DNA from: Acidobacteriota bacterium
GTDB taxonomy: Bacteria > Acidobacteriota > Vicinamibacteria > Vicinamibacterales > 2-12-FULL-66-21
Length of the DNA stretch: 64,000 nucleotides
NCBI GenBank assembly: GCA_016184105.1
Contig: JACPDI010000009.1
Span: 49,598-113,597, forward strand
Direction: 5' to 3'
Shown here: in pieces, positions 35,982 to 45,566 of the stretch
Numbering within the stretch: the first letter of the stretch is position 1
How the letters are laid out: the number at the start of each line of letters is the position of its first letter
Notes under the pieces: generated by a model
The model's input: only the letters and a program-made list of their open reading frames with translations
Databases searched by the model: none
Told to the model about the DNA's origin: nothing
Translations under genes and position numbers: made by a program

Positions 35982-36416
35982 ATGCTGTCCGCGACAACCC
36001 GTTACGCACTCCGCGCCCTCGTCAACCTGGCCGGGATGCCAGAAGGTAAATCGTTGCTTGGCAGAGACTTATCAAAGATCGCCGGGATTCCGCCCAACTA
36101 CCTTTCCAAGATTCTCTGGACGCTCGGCAGCGCAGGATTCATCGCGGCGACGAGGGGAACTCACGGCGGCTATCGGCTGCAGCGCAGGCCGGAAGAAGTC
36201 CGCCTGATCGACATCGTCGAGTTGTTCGACAAGGCGCGCACCGCCGACGGGTGCCTGCTCGATCCCGACCATCCGTGCGGCGAGGCCAGAGCCTGTGCGG
36301 CGCACGACAACTGGAAGCACGTCAAGGAGATCTATACCGATTTCCTGGAGACCACGACGCTCGCGGTGCTCGTCTCGAACGCCGCGCGCGGCCCGGAAGG
36401 AGGGAGCGTCCTGTGA
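35982..36416 (+). CDS. Rrf2 family transcriptional regulator (NsrR/IscR-type)
   Basis: 144 residues. The winged-helix start [16 protein letters not shown] and the recognition region [20 protein letters not shown] plus GTHGGYRL are typical of Rrf2. Three cysteines in [18 protein letters not shown] (spacing C-x8-C-x5-C) match the iron-sulphur site of NsrR/IscR-type members, so it may sense nitric oxide or redox state. It is the first gene of the nar-act operon and its stop overlaps the GTG of the cytochrome c gene. Autoregulation through the repeat at 35959-35976 is likely. Which signal it senses cannot be decided from sequence. Confidence 0.92.
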   Translation: MLSATTRYALRALVNLAGMPEGKSLLGRDLSKIAGIPPNYLSKILWTLGSAGFIAATRGTHGGYRLQRRPEEVRLIDIVELFDKARTADGCLLDPDHPCGEARACAAHDNWKHVKEIYTDFLETTTLAVLVSNAARGPEGGSVL

Positions 36417-37255
36417 AAGCCCGGTTGTCGACGACCTTCGCGGCGGCGACGTGGTTGTGGCTCGCGACCGCGCCGCCAGCGGCGGCGCAGGACGCGGCGG
36501 CGTATTTCCATCAGAACTGCGCCGCCTGCCACACCATCGGAAACGGCCGGCTCACCGGTCCGGATCTGAAAGATGTCGCGACGAGACGGGATCGAGCCTG
36601 GCTCGCGCGGTTCGTCGCAGCCCCGCAGCGCGTGATCGACGGCGGCGACGCGTATGCGGCCAGGCTGGTCGAGGAGGCGCGCGGCGTCATTATGCCGGCG
36701 CTGCCCACGCTCACGCCCGCGCTCATCGAGGCGCTGCTCGATTTCATCGAGGCCGAGTCAAGGCAGGGGCCGTCGCAGTCTGCCGGCGCGCAAGTCGGCA
36801 CGCGCCCGTTCACGCCAGCGGACGTCGCGGCCGGCGCCGCGATCTTCACGGGGCGGCAGCGCCTGGCGAATCGCGGGCCGTCATGCGTGTCGTGTCACAC
36901 CGTGCGCGGCGTTGGCGGGCTTGGCGGCGGCCAGCTCGCACCGGACCTGACGCGGGTCTTCGAGCGGCTGGGCGGCCGCCAGGGGCTGACGGCCTGGCTC
37001 GGCGCGCCGGCGACGCCGACCATGCGGTCGGTGTTTGCGACGCGCGCGCTCGCACAGGTCGAGATCGCCCCGCTCGTCGCCTACTTCGAGCAGAGCGCCC
37101 GCCAGGGGGGCCAGGACAACCGCGCGGGCCTCACGGCGTTCGTGGTGCTCGGCTTCGGCTTCGCGGCGGCAGGCCTCGTCGTCATGGATTCCGCGTGGAA
37201 ACATCGCTTCCGCAGCGTTCGCCGGGCGCTCGTCGAGCGAGCGAAGAGGTCGTAA
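36413..37255 (+). CDS. membrane-anchored dihaem cytochrome c (NarC-like)
   Basis: 280 residues from GTG 36413, overlapping the regulator stop by GTGA. Signal peptide about 5-26. Haem motifs are CAACH (36-40) and CVSCH (158-162); Met94 and Met204 are plausible sixth ligands. A C-terminal membrane helix (about 241-258) ends in a basic cytoplasmic tail. In Thermus the nar operon also begins with a dihaem cytochrome, NarC, needed for nitrate reductase attachment and electron flow, and this gene sits in the same place. Its stop overlaps the narG ATG by one base. Confidence 0.85.
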   Translation: MKARLSTTFAAATWLWLATAPPAAAQDAAAYFHQNCAACHTIGNGRLTGPDLKDVATRRDRAWLARFVAAPQRVIDGGDAYAARLVEEARGVIMPALPTLTPALIEALLDFIEAESRQGPSQSAGAQVGTRPFTPADVAAGAAIFTGRQRLANRGPSCVSCHTVRGVGGLGGGQLAPDLTRVFERLGGRQGLTAWLGAPATPTMRSVFATRALAQVEIAPLVAYFEQSARQGGQDNRAGLTAFVVLGFGFAAAGLVVMDSAWKHRFRSVRRALVERAKRS

Positions 37256-40200
37256 TGTCGAATCGCAACGTGCGGTGGATCAAAGACGAAGAGAAGGCGC
37301 AGCTCCGGAGCTGGGAAGAGTTCTACCGGAACCGCTGGCAGCACGACAAGATCGTCCGCAGTACGCACGGTGTGAACTGCACGGGCGGGTGCTCGTGGCA
37401 GATCTACGTGAAGGACGGCATCGTCACGTGGGAGATGCAGCAGACGGACTACCCGCTGCTGCAGGGTGACATCCCGCCGTACGAGCCCCGCGGCTGCCAG
37501 CGCGGCATCTCGTATTCCTGGTATCTCTACAGCCCGATTCGCGTGCGCTATCCGTACGTGCGCGGCGCGCTCCTGGACCTGTGGAAGCAGGCACGCGCCG
37601 AGCACGACGACCCGGTGGAGGCGTGGCGGTCGCTCGTCGAGGACCCGCAGAAGCGCGCACGGTGGCAGCAGGCGCGCGGCAAGGGAGGATTCCGCCGCTT
37701 CGACTGGGACACGGCGCTCGAGATGATCGCGGCGGCGAACATCCACACCATCAAGACCTACGGCCCGGATCGCATCGCCGGCTTCTCCCCGATTCCCGCG
37801 ATGTCGATGATCAGCTACGCGTCGGGTGCGCGCTACCTGCAGTTGATCGGCGGCGTGTCGCTCTCCTTTTACGACTGGTACTGCGATCTGCCGCCGGCAT
37901 CGCCCGAAGCGTGGGGCGAGCAGACAGACGTGCAGGAGTCGGCTGACTGGTACAACGCGAAGCTGCTCGCCGTCATGGGCTCGAACCTGAACATGACGCG
38001 CACCCCCGACTGCCACTTCGCCGCCGAGGCGCGCCACAACGGCTCGAAGATGTGGGTCTTCGCGCCCGACTTCAACCAGGTGGCGAAGTACGCGGACGAG
38101 TGGATCTCGCTCAATGCCGGCCAGGACGGCGCCTGGTGGATGGCGGTCAATCACGTGCTGCTGAAGGAGTTCCACCACGAGCGGCAGGATCCCTACTTCC
38201 TCGACTACACGAAGCGCTACACCGACGCCCCGCTCCTGGTCGAGTTGACGAAGTCGGGGAGCGACTGGCGCCCCGGCCAGCTGCTGCGTGCCAACCGCCT
38301 GGCGGAGTACTCGGACGTGGAGAACGGCGACTGGCAGTTCCTGATGTGGGACGCCACGGCGGCGCAGCCGAAGATGCCGATGGGCTCCGCGGGGTTCCGC
38401 TGGGCGCAGCAGAAAGGCAAGTGGAACCTCGAGCTGAAGGACGGCAAGACGGGCGCGGCGATCGATCCCGCGCTCACTTTCCTTGGGGAGCACACGGCGC
38501 CGGTCCTCTTCGACGATTTTTCCGAAGCGCACGTCCTCCGGCGCGAGGTGCCGGTGCGCAAACTCGCGCTCGCCGACGGCACGGTCGCGACCGTCACCAC
38601 CGTGTACGACCTGTTGATGGCGCAGTACGGCGTCTCCCGCGGCCTGCGCGGCGCGTACCCGGCGGACTACGACGATGAGCTGTCGCCGTATACGCCGGCG
38701 TGGTCGGAGAAGTACACGGGAATGGGGCGGGACACGCTGATCCGTTTCGCCCGCGAGTGGGGAGACACCGCGCGCCGGACGAAGGGGAAGTGCACGGTCA
38801 TCATCGGCGCGGGTATCAATCACTGGTACCACAACAACCTGATGTACCGGGCCGCCATGCACGCGCTGATGTTCTGCGGGTGCGTCGGCGTCAACGGTGG
38901 CGGGCTCGCGCATTACGTCGGCCAGGAGAAGCTCGCGCCCGCCGAGCCGTGGTCGGCGATCGCGTTCGGCCGCGACTGGCATCCGGCCGCGCGCCTGCAG
39001 AACGCGCCGAGCTGGCACTACATCCACACCGGGCAGTGGCGGTACGAGCGCGACTTCACCGACTACCACACCGTGCCGCCGCCGAACGGTCACCGCTCGC
39101 TCGCGCAGGGGCACACGGCCGACATCCAGGTGCAGGCGGTGCGCAACGGCTGGCTGCCGTTCTTCCCGCAGTTCGACAAGAGCCCGATCCAGGTGGCCTC
39201 CGACGCGGTTGCCGCCGGCGCGAGCACGCCCGACGAGATCGTCGCGCACGTTGTCGGCGAGCTGAAATCGAAGCGCCTCGGGTTCGCGGTGTCCGACCCC
39301 GACGCCCCGGCGAACTGGCCGCGCGTCTGGTTCATCTGGCGTGGCAACGCGCTCATGTCGAGCGCCAAGGGACACGAGTATTTCCTCCACCACTACCTCG
39401 GGACGCACACCAACAAGATCGCCCGCGAGGTGGCGGCCGGGTCGGTGAAGGAGATCGCCTGGCACGAGCACGCACCGTCCGGAAAGATGGACCTCGTCGT
39501 CGATCTGAACTTCCGGATGGACACCTCCGCGCTGTACTCGGACATCGTGCTGCCGGCCGCGACGTTCTACGAAAAGGCGGACCTGAACTCGACCGACCTT
39601 CACAGCTTCATCCACCCGCTGTCGCAGGCCGTGCCGCCGTCGTGGGAGTCGAAGAGCGACTGGCAGATCTTCCGCGAGGTGGCGAAGAAAGTCTCCGAGC
39701 TGGCGCCGCACCACTTCCCGGGGCCGGTCAGGGACGTGGTGGCGTCCCCCCTGGCGCACGACACCGAGGCGGAAATCGCGCAGCCCGCGATCCGGGACTG
39801 GATGGCCGGGGAAGTCGAGGCGATTCCCGGCAAGACGATGCCCGGGCTGAAGGTGGTGACGCGGGACTACCGGAACATCTACAACCAGTTCGTCTCGTTC
39901 GGCCCGCTGGTGCGCAGCGGCGGCCTTGGCGCGCACGGCACGCGGTACGCCGCCGACGATTTCTACGATCAGGCGGTCGCGCGGGGTCCTCGCGTGACCT
40001 TCGACGGCCAGTCGTACCCGTCGATTCGCAGCGACGAGGAGGCCTGTAACGTCATCCTCGAGTTCGCGTCGGTGACCAACGGCGAGCTGGCGTACCGCTC
40101 CTACAAGAACATGGAGGAGCGCGTCGGGCTGCCGCTGACGCACCTCGCCGAGAAATCACGCAGCGTGCGCGTGGACTACAAGGGCCTCCAGTCCCGGCCG

Positions 40201-40890
40201 CAGCGTTTCGTGAACAGCCCGATGTGGTCCGGGCTGATTGACGACGGGCGGCCGTACTCCCCGTTCACCTACAACGTGGAATGCCGGGTGCCGTGGCGCA
40301 CGCTGACCGGCCGGCAGCATTTCTACCTGGATCATCCCGGCTATCTCGACTTCGGCGAGCACCTGCCGACCTACAAGCCGAAGCCGCAGCCGAAGGACTA
40401 CGCGGACATCGACGTGAGCCAGGAGGAGGGGCCGACGCTCACGCTCAACTACCTGACGCCGCACGGCAAATGGCACATCCATTCGACGTACGGCGACAAC
40501 CACCGGATGATGACGCTGTCGCGCGGCGTGGAGCCGCTGTGGGTGAACGACCGCGACGCGGTGTCCATCGGCATCACGGACAACGACTGGGTCGAGATCC
40601 ACAACGACAACGGGGTCGTGGTGACGCGCGCCGTCGTGAGCGCGCGGATTCCGCGCGGCGTGTGCATCCAGTACCACTCGCCCGAGCGCACGCTGTCGGT
40701 GCCCCGGTCCCCGCTCCGGAACAACCGCCGGGCGGGGGGGCACAACAGCCTCACGCGAACACGCCTGAAGCCGAACCTGATGGTCGGCGGGTACGGGCAG
40801 TTCACGTTCCACTTCAACTATTGGGGCCCGACCGGCTGCAACCGGGACACGCACGTCCTGGTGCGCAAGCTGCCGCGGCTGGTGTGGTGA
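37255..40890 (+). CDS. narG: respiratory nitrate reductase alpha subunit NarG
   Basis: 1211 residues (E. coli NarG 1247). No Tat signal is seen, so it should be the cytoplasm-facing type. The FS0 cluster ligands are His38, Cys42, Cys46 and Cys81 in [18 protein letters not shown] and RGCQRG. The molybdenum-ligand aspartate lies in the stretch [14 protein letters not shown] (204-216), as in E. coli. It reduces nitrate to nitrite with bis-MGD molybdenum. Identity with NarG is clear over the full length, including the [18 protein letters not shown] end. It is followed after 11 bases by narH. Confidence 0.98.
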   Translation: MSNRNVRWIKDEEKAQLRSWEEFYRNRWQHDKIVRSTHGVNCTGGCSWQIYVKDGIVTWEMQQTDYPLLQGDIPPYEPRGCQRGISYSWYLYSPIRVRYPYVRGALLDLWKQARAEHDDPVEAWRSLVEDPQKRARWQQARGKGGFRRFDWDTALEMIAAANIHTIKTYGPDRIAGFSPIPAMSMISYASGARYLQLIGGVSLSFYDWYCDLPPASPEAWGEQTDVQESADWYNAKLLAVMGSNLNMTRTPDCHFAAEARHNGSKMWVFAPDFNQVAKYADEWISLNAGQDGAWWMAVNHVLLKEFHHERQDPYFLDYTKRYTDAPLLVELTKSGSDWRPGQLLRANRLAEYSDVENGDWQFLMWDATAAQPKMPMGSAGFRWAQQKGKWNLELKDGKTGAAIDPALTFLGEHTAPVLFDDFSEAHVLRREVPVRKLALADGTVATVTTVYDLLMAQYGVSRGLRGAYPADYDDELSPYTPAWSEKYTGMGRDTLIRFAREWGDTARRTKGKCTVIIGAGINHWYHNNLMYRAAMHALMFCGCVGVNGGGLAHYVGQEKLAPAEPWSAIAFGRDWHPAARLQNAPSWHYIHTGQWRYERDFTDYHTVPPPNGHRSLAQGHTADIQVQAVRNGWLPFFPQFDKSPIQVASDAVAAGASTPDEIVAHVVGELKSKRLGFAVSDPDAPANWPRVWFIWRGNALMSSAKGHEYFLHHYLGTHTNKIAREVAAGSVKEIAWHEHAPSGKMDLVVDLNFRMDTSALYSDIVLPAATFYEKADLNSTDLHSFIHPLSQAVPPSWESKSDWQIFREVAKKVSELAPHHFPGPVRDVVASPLAHDTEAEIAQPAIRDWMAGEVEAIPGKTMPGLKVVTRDYRNIYNQFVSFGPLVRSGGLGAHGTRYAADDFYDQAVARGPRVTFDGQSYPSIRSDEEACNVILEFASVTNGELAYRSYKNMEERVGLPLTHLAEKSRSVRVDYKGLQSRPQRFVNSPMWSGLIDDGRPYSPFTYNVECRVPWRTLTGRQHFYLDHPGYLDFGEHLPTYKPKPQPKDYADIDVSQEEGPTLTLNYLTPHGKWHIHSTYGDNHRMMTLSRGVEPLWVNDRDAVSIGITDNDWVEIHNDNGVVVTRAVVSARIPRGVCIQYHSPERTLSVPRSPLRNNRRAGGHNSLTRTRLKPNLMVGGYGQFTFHFNYWGPTGCNRDTHVLVRKLPRLVW

Positions 40891-40901
40891 GGAGCGCGGC
40901 G

Positions 40902-42392
40902 ATGAACGTGCGATCGCAGATCTCGATGGTGTTTCACCTGGACAAGTGCATCGGGTGCCACACCTGCAGCATCGCGTGCAAGAACATCTGGACCGACCGC
41001 AAGGGCACCGAATACATGTGGTGGAACAACGTCGAGACCAAGCCGGGCACCGGCTATCCGACGGCGTGGGAGGACCAGGAGCAATTCAACGGCGGCTGGG
41101 AAGTGGTGGACGGCACGTTGCGGCTGCGCTCGCAGAGCAAGGCGAAGAGCGTGGCGAACATCTTCCATCACCCGAACCTGCCGACCATGGATGACTACTA
41201 CCATCCGTGGACGTACGACTACCAGCACCTGTTCACCGCGCCGGAAGGCCCGGACCAGCCGACCGCGCGCCCCATTTCGATGGTGACGGGCGAGCCGTGC
41301 GAGATCGAATCGGGGCCGAACTGGGATGACGATCTCGGCGGATCGCCGATCTATGCCGAGCACGACCGCAACCTGGACGGGCTCACCGAGGAGCAGCGGC
41401 AGCAGCTGTTCGCGGTGGAGCGGCTGGTGTTCTTCTACTTCCCGCGGATCTGCAATCACTGCCTGAATCCGGCGTGCGTCGCGGCGTGCCCGTCGGGCGC
41501 GCTGTACAAGCGCGGCGAAGACGGCATCGTGCTCGTGGACCAGACGCGCTGCCGCGCGTGGCGCGCGTGCATCGCGGCCTGTCCGTACAAGAAGGTCTTC
41601 TTCAACTGGAGCACCGGAAAGTCCGAGAAGTGCATCCTGTGCTTCCCGCGACTCGAGACCGGGCAGGCGCCGGCGTGCTTCCACTCGTGCGTCGGCCGCA
41701 TCCGCTACCTGGGCGTGCTGCTCTACGACGCGGACCGGATCGAGGCCACCGCCTCCCTTCCGGCCGAGGAACTGGTCGGGGCGCAGCGCGACATGGTGCT
41801 GGATCCCTTCGATCCGAAGGTGATCGATGCCGCCATCGCCAACGGCGTTCACCCGTCGGTCGTCGACGCGGCGCAGCGATCGCCGGTCTACCAGTTCGTC
41901 AAGGTGTGGAAGATCGCGCTCCCGCCGCATATCGAGTACCGGACGCTGCCGATGCTCTTCTACGTGCCGCCGATGGCCCCCGTCATGGCGAACCGCAACG
42001 ACGGTGTGACGAACAGCTCCACCGAGGAGCTGTTCCACGACATCGAGAGCGCGCGCGTGCCGATGAAGTTCCTGGCGAACCTGTTCGGCGCGGGGCACGA
42101 GGGCAAGGTGCGCTACGCGCTTCGCAAGCAGAAGGCGGTGCGGTGGTACCGCCGCGCGGTGACGGTCGGGGACGTCGACATGGCGACCGCCGAACGCATG
42201 CTGCGCGAGGCGGACTGCGATGTGGCGCAGGCGGAGGCGATCTACCGCCTCACCTCGCTCTGCACGTTCGACGACCGGTTCGTGATCCCCCCGATGCACC
42301 GGGAGGAGGCGCTGCAGATGCTGGAGGATCCGATGGAGCACAAGGGCAGCGTGGGATTCGGCTTCACGGCGCCGCCGCAGCGGGGGTTGTGA
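40902..42392 (+). CDS. narH: nitrate reductase beta subunit NarH
   Basis: 496 residues (E. coli 512) from ATG 40902. Four cysteine groups for iron-sulphur clusters are present: CIGCHTCSIAC (16-26), CNHCLNPACVAACP, CRAWRACIAACPYKK and CILCFPRLE...CFHSC. In the third group Trp replaces a cysteine (C-R-A-W), the feature that gives NarH its 3Fe-4S cluster. It passes electrons from NarI haem to NarG. It overlaps narJ by one base with its stop. Confidence 0.98.
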   Translation: MNVRSQISMVFHLDKCIGCHTCSIACKNIWTDRKGTEYMWWNNVETKPGTGYPTAWEDQEQFNGGWEVVDGTLRLRSQSKAKSVANIFHHPNLPTMDDYYHPWTYDYQHLFTAPEGPDQPTARPISMVTGEPCEIESGPNWDDDLGGSPIYAEHDRNLDGLTEEQRQQLFAVERLVFFYFPRICNHCLNPACVAACPSGALYKRGEDGIVLVDQTRCRAWRACIAACPYKKVFFNWSTGKSEKCILCFPRLETGQAPACFHSCVGRIRYLGVLLYDADRIEATASLPAEELVGAQRDMVLDPFDPKVIDAAIANGVHPSVVDAAQRSPVYQFVKVWKIALPPHIEYRTLPMLFYVPPMAPVMANRNDGVTNSSTEELFHDIESARVPMKFLANLFGAGHEGKVRYALRKQKAVRWYRRAVTVGDVDMATAERMLREADCDVAQAEAIYRLTSLCTFDDRFVIPPMHREEALQMLEDPMEHKGSVGFGFTAPPQRGL

Positions 42393-42907
42393 TGGAGGCG
42401 ATCGATCTGTTCGCGCCGCTGTTCGGCTACCCGGACGAAGCCTACGCCGCGAGGGCCGGGCGCTGCGCCGCCGAAACCGGCTCGGCGCCGATCCGGGAGT
42501 TCGCTGACGCCGTCGCCCGGCTGTCCACCGGCGAATTGCAGGAGCAATTCATCCAGGCGTTCGATCTGAACCCCGCGTCGACGCTCGAAATCGGGTGGCA
42601 CCTGTTCGGCGAGCAGTACGAGCGCGGCGAATTCATGGTGGACATCCGCCGCCGGCTGCGCGAAGCCGGCGTTCCGGAGACGGGGGAGCTGCCGGACCAC
42701 CTGCTTCACGTGCTGCCGCTCGTGGCGCGCCTCGCGCCGGCGGACGCGCGCGCCTTCATCGATCGATTCCTGGTTCCCGCCCTCGGGAAGATCGCGACGG
42801 GCCTGCCGAAGGACGGCACGTTCGCGCCGCTCGTGAGCGGCGTAATCGACGTGCTGGCGGCCGGTGCACCGGCGGAGGCCGTCGCCGCAGGAGGCCGCCA
42901 TGGCTGA
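42392..42907 (+). CDS. narJ: nitrate reductase assembly chaperone NarJ
   Basis: 171 residues of TorD/NarJ type, all helical. The conserved core is LQEQFIQAFDLNPAST followed by WHLFGEQYERGEFM, and the hinge LPDHLLHVLPLVARL. NarJ binds NarG until molybdenum cofactor is inserted and is not part of the final enzyme. It overlaps narH at the start and narI at the end by 8 bases, typical of tight coupling. Confidence 0.95.
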   Translation: MEAIDLFAPLFGYPDEAYAARAGRCAAETGSAPIREFADAVARLSTGELQEQFIQAFDLNPASTLEIGWHLFGEQYERGEFMVDIRRRLREAGVPETGELPDHLLHVLPLVARLAPADARAFIDRFLVPALGKIATGLPKDGTFAPLVSGVIDVLAAGAPAEAVAAGGRHG

Positions 42908-43583
42908 CGCGACACCGCTGAACCTGTTCCTCCTGGGCGTGCTGCCGTACCTGGCGCTCGCGCTGTTTTTCATCGGGACCATCGCGCGCTACCGGGATCG
43001 GCGCGGGCGCTTCGGCTACTCGAGCCTGTCGTCGCAGTTCCTCGAGAACCGGCAGCACTTCTGGGGGCTGGTCCCGTTCCACTACGGGATCATCGTCGTG
43101 CTGGTGGGGCACTTGGTCGCGCTCCTCGTGCCGCGTTCCGTGCTGCTCTGGAACAGTCACCCGCTGCGTCTCTACATCGCGTTCGGGCTGCTGACGCTCA
43201 TCGGCCTGGTTGCGGCGATCGTCCGAAGGGTGAGTGTCACCGCGCTGCTGCGCGTGACGAGCGGGCCCGACTGGGTCGTCCTCACGTTGCTGCTGGTCCA
43301 GGCTGCGAGCGGAGTGGCGGTCGCGATCATGTATCCGTGGGGATCGTCGTGGTATGCGGCGACTGCCGCGCCCTACCTGCGGTCGCTCTTCACGTTCAAC
43401 CCCGATCTCGTCTCCGTCGGCGTGATGCCGTGGCTGGTCAAGGTGCACATCATCAACGCCTGGCTGCTGGTCGGCTTCGCGCCGTTCTCGCGCCTCGTGC
43501 ACATCCTGGTTGCGCCGCTGCCCTATCTCTGGCGCCGACCGCAGGTCGTGCGGTGGTATCGCGGGACCGAGGCCGCGTCATGA
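42900..43583 (+). CDS. narI: nitrate reductase gamma subunit NarI (cytochrome b)
   Basis: 227 residues (E. coli 225) from ATG 42900. Five membrane helices. The four haem b ligands are visible with the right spacing: His61 and His71 in FHYGIIVVLVGH, His183 and His201 in VHIINAWLLVGFAPFSRLVH (18 apart, as in E. coli 187/205). It oxidises quinol at the periplasmic side and passes electrons to NarH. Its stop overlaps the narK start (ATGA). Confidence 0.97.
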   Translation: MADATPLNLFLLGVLPYLALALFFIGTIARYRDRRGRFGYSSLSSQFLENRQHFWGLVPFHYGIIVVLVGHLVALLVPRSVLLWNSHPLRLYIAFGLLTLIGLVAAIVRRVSVTALLRVTSGPDWVVLTLLLVQAASGVAVAIMYPWGSSWYAATAAPYLRSLFTFNPDLVSVGVMPWLVKVHIINAWLLVGFAPFSRLVHILVAPLPYLWRRPQVVRWYRGTEAAS

Positions 43584-44905
43584 CGACGCAGGGGAGCCCG
43601 TCGGGCACGCTCTTCAGCGCCACCCTGGGGTTCTTCATCGGCTTTGCGGCCGTGGCCCTGTTCGGCACGACCGCCGCCCGGTTCCAGGAAGTGATGCACC
43701 TCAGCCCGATGGCGGTCGGGTTTCTCGTCGCCATGCCGGCCCTCTCCGGATCGCTGCTCCGCATCCCTTGCGCTGCCTGGGCGGATGCCAGCGGCCCGCG
43801 GAAGCCGTTCCTCGCACTACTCCTCACCTCCACGGTGGGAATGGCCGGCGTCGCAGCCGTCGTGCTGTTCCTGTATCCGGCCCGGCTGACGCCGCAGCTC
43901 CTCCCTCTGCTGCTCGTTCTGGCGCTTCTTTGCGGCAGCGCCATCGCGACGTTTGCTGTCGGCGTCAGCCAGGTCTCGTACTGGTTTCCCCGGGCGCAAC
44001 AGGGGCGGGCGCTCGCCGTGTTTGCGGGCGCGGGCAATCTCGCGCCAGGGTTGTTCTCTTTCGTGCTGCCGTTCGCGCTGGCCTCGCTCGGGCTCGCCGG
44101 GTCGTACCTGGCGTGGCTCGCGCTGCTCGCGCTCGGCACCGCCGCGTACGGCCTCCTCGCGCGCAACTCGCCGTACTTCCAGTTCCGCGCGTCGGGACTC
44201 GACGCCGCCGCGGCGCGCGATGCGGCCGCGCGCGCCGGCCAGGAGCTGTTCCCGGCCGACAGCCTCCGCGAGAGCCTCCGCACGTCGGCCCGCACGTGGC
44301 AGACGTGGGCGCTCGTCACGATCTACTTCACGAGCTTCGGCGGCTTCATCGCGCTGACGGCGTGGCTGCCGACCTACTGGCACTCGTACTACGGTCTCAC
44401 CGCCGTCGCCGCCGGCCTGCTCACCGGCGGGTATTCGGTGCTGACCTCGCTCGTCCGGATCGCGGGAGGCGTCATCGCCGATCGCCTCCGTGAAGGCGGA
44501 GAGAACACCGCGATTCTCTCGCTCTTCATCATGCTTGCCGGGGCGCTCGTGATGGTGAACGCGCGCGAGTTCGAGCTGGCGCTGCCTGGCGTGCTGCTCC
44601 TTGCCGTCGGCATGGGGATCTGCAACGCCGCGGTCTTCAAGATCGTCCCGCAGGCGGTCCCGACCGCGGTGGGCGGCGCCGCCGGCTGGGTAGGGGGCCT
44701 TGGCGCGTTCGGCGGGTTCGCGATCCCGCCGATGCTGGCGTTCGCGGTCAAGGACCTCGGCCCGAAAGGCTACTCGATCGGGTTCATCGTCTTCGTGTTC
44801 CTCGCGCTCGTCTCGCTGACGATGGCGTGGCTCCTCAAGTACATGGCGGACGCGCCGGCGCCGATCGGGAGCGCGATGGCGGCGCGCGCCCCGGTCCGGA
44901 ACTGA
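43580..44905 (+). CDS. narK: nitrate/nitrite transporter NarK (MFS)
   Basis: 441 residues with twelve membrane helices. Both nitrate signatures are recognisable: AGAGNLAPGLFSFVLPF in helix 5 and GAAGWVGGLGAFGGFAIPP in helix 11, together with a conserved arginine in helix 2 (GSLLRIPCAAWAD). It imports nitrate for the cytoplasmic active site of NarG and may export nitrite in exchange. Only one bases separates it from actA, so the nar and act genes read as one unit. Single-copy NarK, not a NarK1-NarK2 fusion. Confidence 0.95.
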   Translation: MTTQGSPSGTLFSATLGFFIGFAAVALFGTTAARFQEVMHLSPMAVGFLVAMPALSGSLLRIPCAAWADASGPRKPFLALLLTSTVGMAGVAAVVLFLYPARLTPQLLPLLLVLALLCGSAIATFAVGVSQVSYWFPRAQQGRALAVFAGAGNLAPGLFSFVLPFALASLGLAGSYLAWLALLALGTAAYGLLARNSPYFQFRASGLDAAAARDAAARAGQELFPADSLRESLRTSARTWQTWALVTIYFTSFGGFIALTAWLPTYWHSYYGLTAVAAGLLTGGYSVLTSLVRIAGGVIADRLREGGENTAILSLFIMLAGALVMVNAREFELALPGVLLLAVGMGICNAAVFKIVPQAVPTAVGGAAGWVGGLGAFGGFAIPPMLAFAVKDLGPKGYSIGFIVFVFLALVSLTMAWLLKYMADAPAPIGSAMAARAPVRN

Positions 44906-44906
44906 C

Positions 44907-45560
44907 ATGGGACGTCGAATCACGACCATCGTGCTCGTGTCCGGCCTCGCGTTCAGCGTGAGCCTGCTCGCCGCGCGGCGATCGGTGGTGCATCTGCCGG
45001 CCAATCACCAGGGATACGAACCGGCGCAGCCGATCGCGTACTCGCACCGGCTCCACGCGGGGGAGCTGCAGATTGCTTGTCAGTACTGCCATTCCAACGC
45101 GGAGAAGAGCCGCCACGCGGGCGTGCCGGCCGCGGCGGTCTGCATGAACTGCCACCGCTTCGTCACCGCGCCTGTCGGTGCGATCCGCGCGGAGGAGCAA
45201 GCGGCGGCCAGCGAGAAGAGGCCCGTGCGGCCGGTGGTGTCGCCCGATCTGCAGAAGCTGTACGACGCGCTCGGCCTCGACGCCGGGATGACGCGCGACC
45301 CGTCGAAGCTGCCGCGTGCCATCGCGTGGACCCGCGTCCACAACCTGCCCGACTTCGTGTACTTCGATCATCGAGCCCACGTTGGCGCCGGCGTGAGTTG
45401 CCAGACGTGCCACGGCCCCGTGGAAACGATGGAGCGGGTGCGCCAGGTGTCCGACCTGAGCATGGGCTGGTGCGTCAACTGTCATCGCGACGCCGCGGCG
45501 AAGGGGATCAACGGCCGGCGAGTGGCGCCATCGACGGACTGCTCGACCTGCCACTACTGA
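44907..45560 (+). CDS. actA: alternative complex III subunit ActA, pentahaem cytochrome c
   Basis: 217 residues. An N-terminal hydrophobic helix (about 6-23) anchors or exports it. Five haem c sites: CQYCH (58-62), CMNCH (79-83), CQTCH (165-169), CVNCH (189-193) and CSTCH (212-216). The motif PIAYSHRLHAGELQIACQYCH with the sequence FDHRAHV gives extra histidines for bis-His ligation. In ACIII this subunit collects electrons from ActB for periplasmic acceptors. It begins one base after narK. Confidence 0.95.
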   Translation: MGRRITTIVLVSGLAFSVSLLAARRSVVHLPANHQGYEPAQPIAYSHRLHAGELQIACQYCHSNAEKSRHAGVPAAAVCMNCHRFVTAPVGAIRAEEQAAASEKRPVRPVVSPDLQKLYDALGLDAGMTRDPSKLPRAIAWTRVHNLPDFVYFDHRAHVGAGVSCQTCHGPVETMERVRQVSDLSMGWCVNCHRDAAAKGINGRRVAPSTDCSTCHY

Positions 45561-45566
45561 GGACCG

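Noticed and set aside
35982..36416. Firm naming of the Rrf2 protein as nsrR
   Set aside because: The cysteine spacing is compatible with NsrR or IscR types, and no known NsrR site is present; the family name is as far as the sequence goes.
37081..40143. 1020-codon open frame on the minus strand
   Set aside because: It lies wholly opposite narG; it is Arg/His-rich without domain motifs, a shadow caused by high third-position GC.
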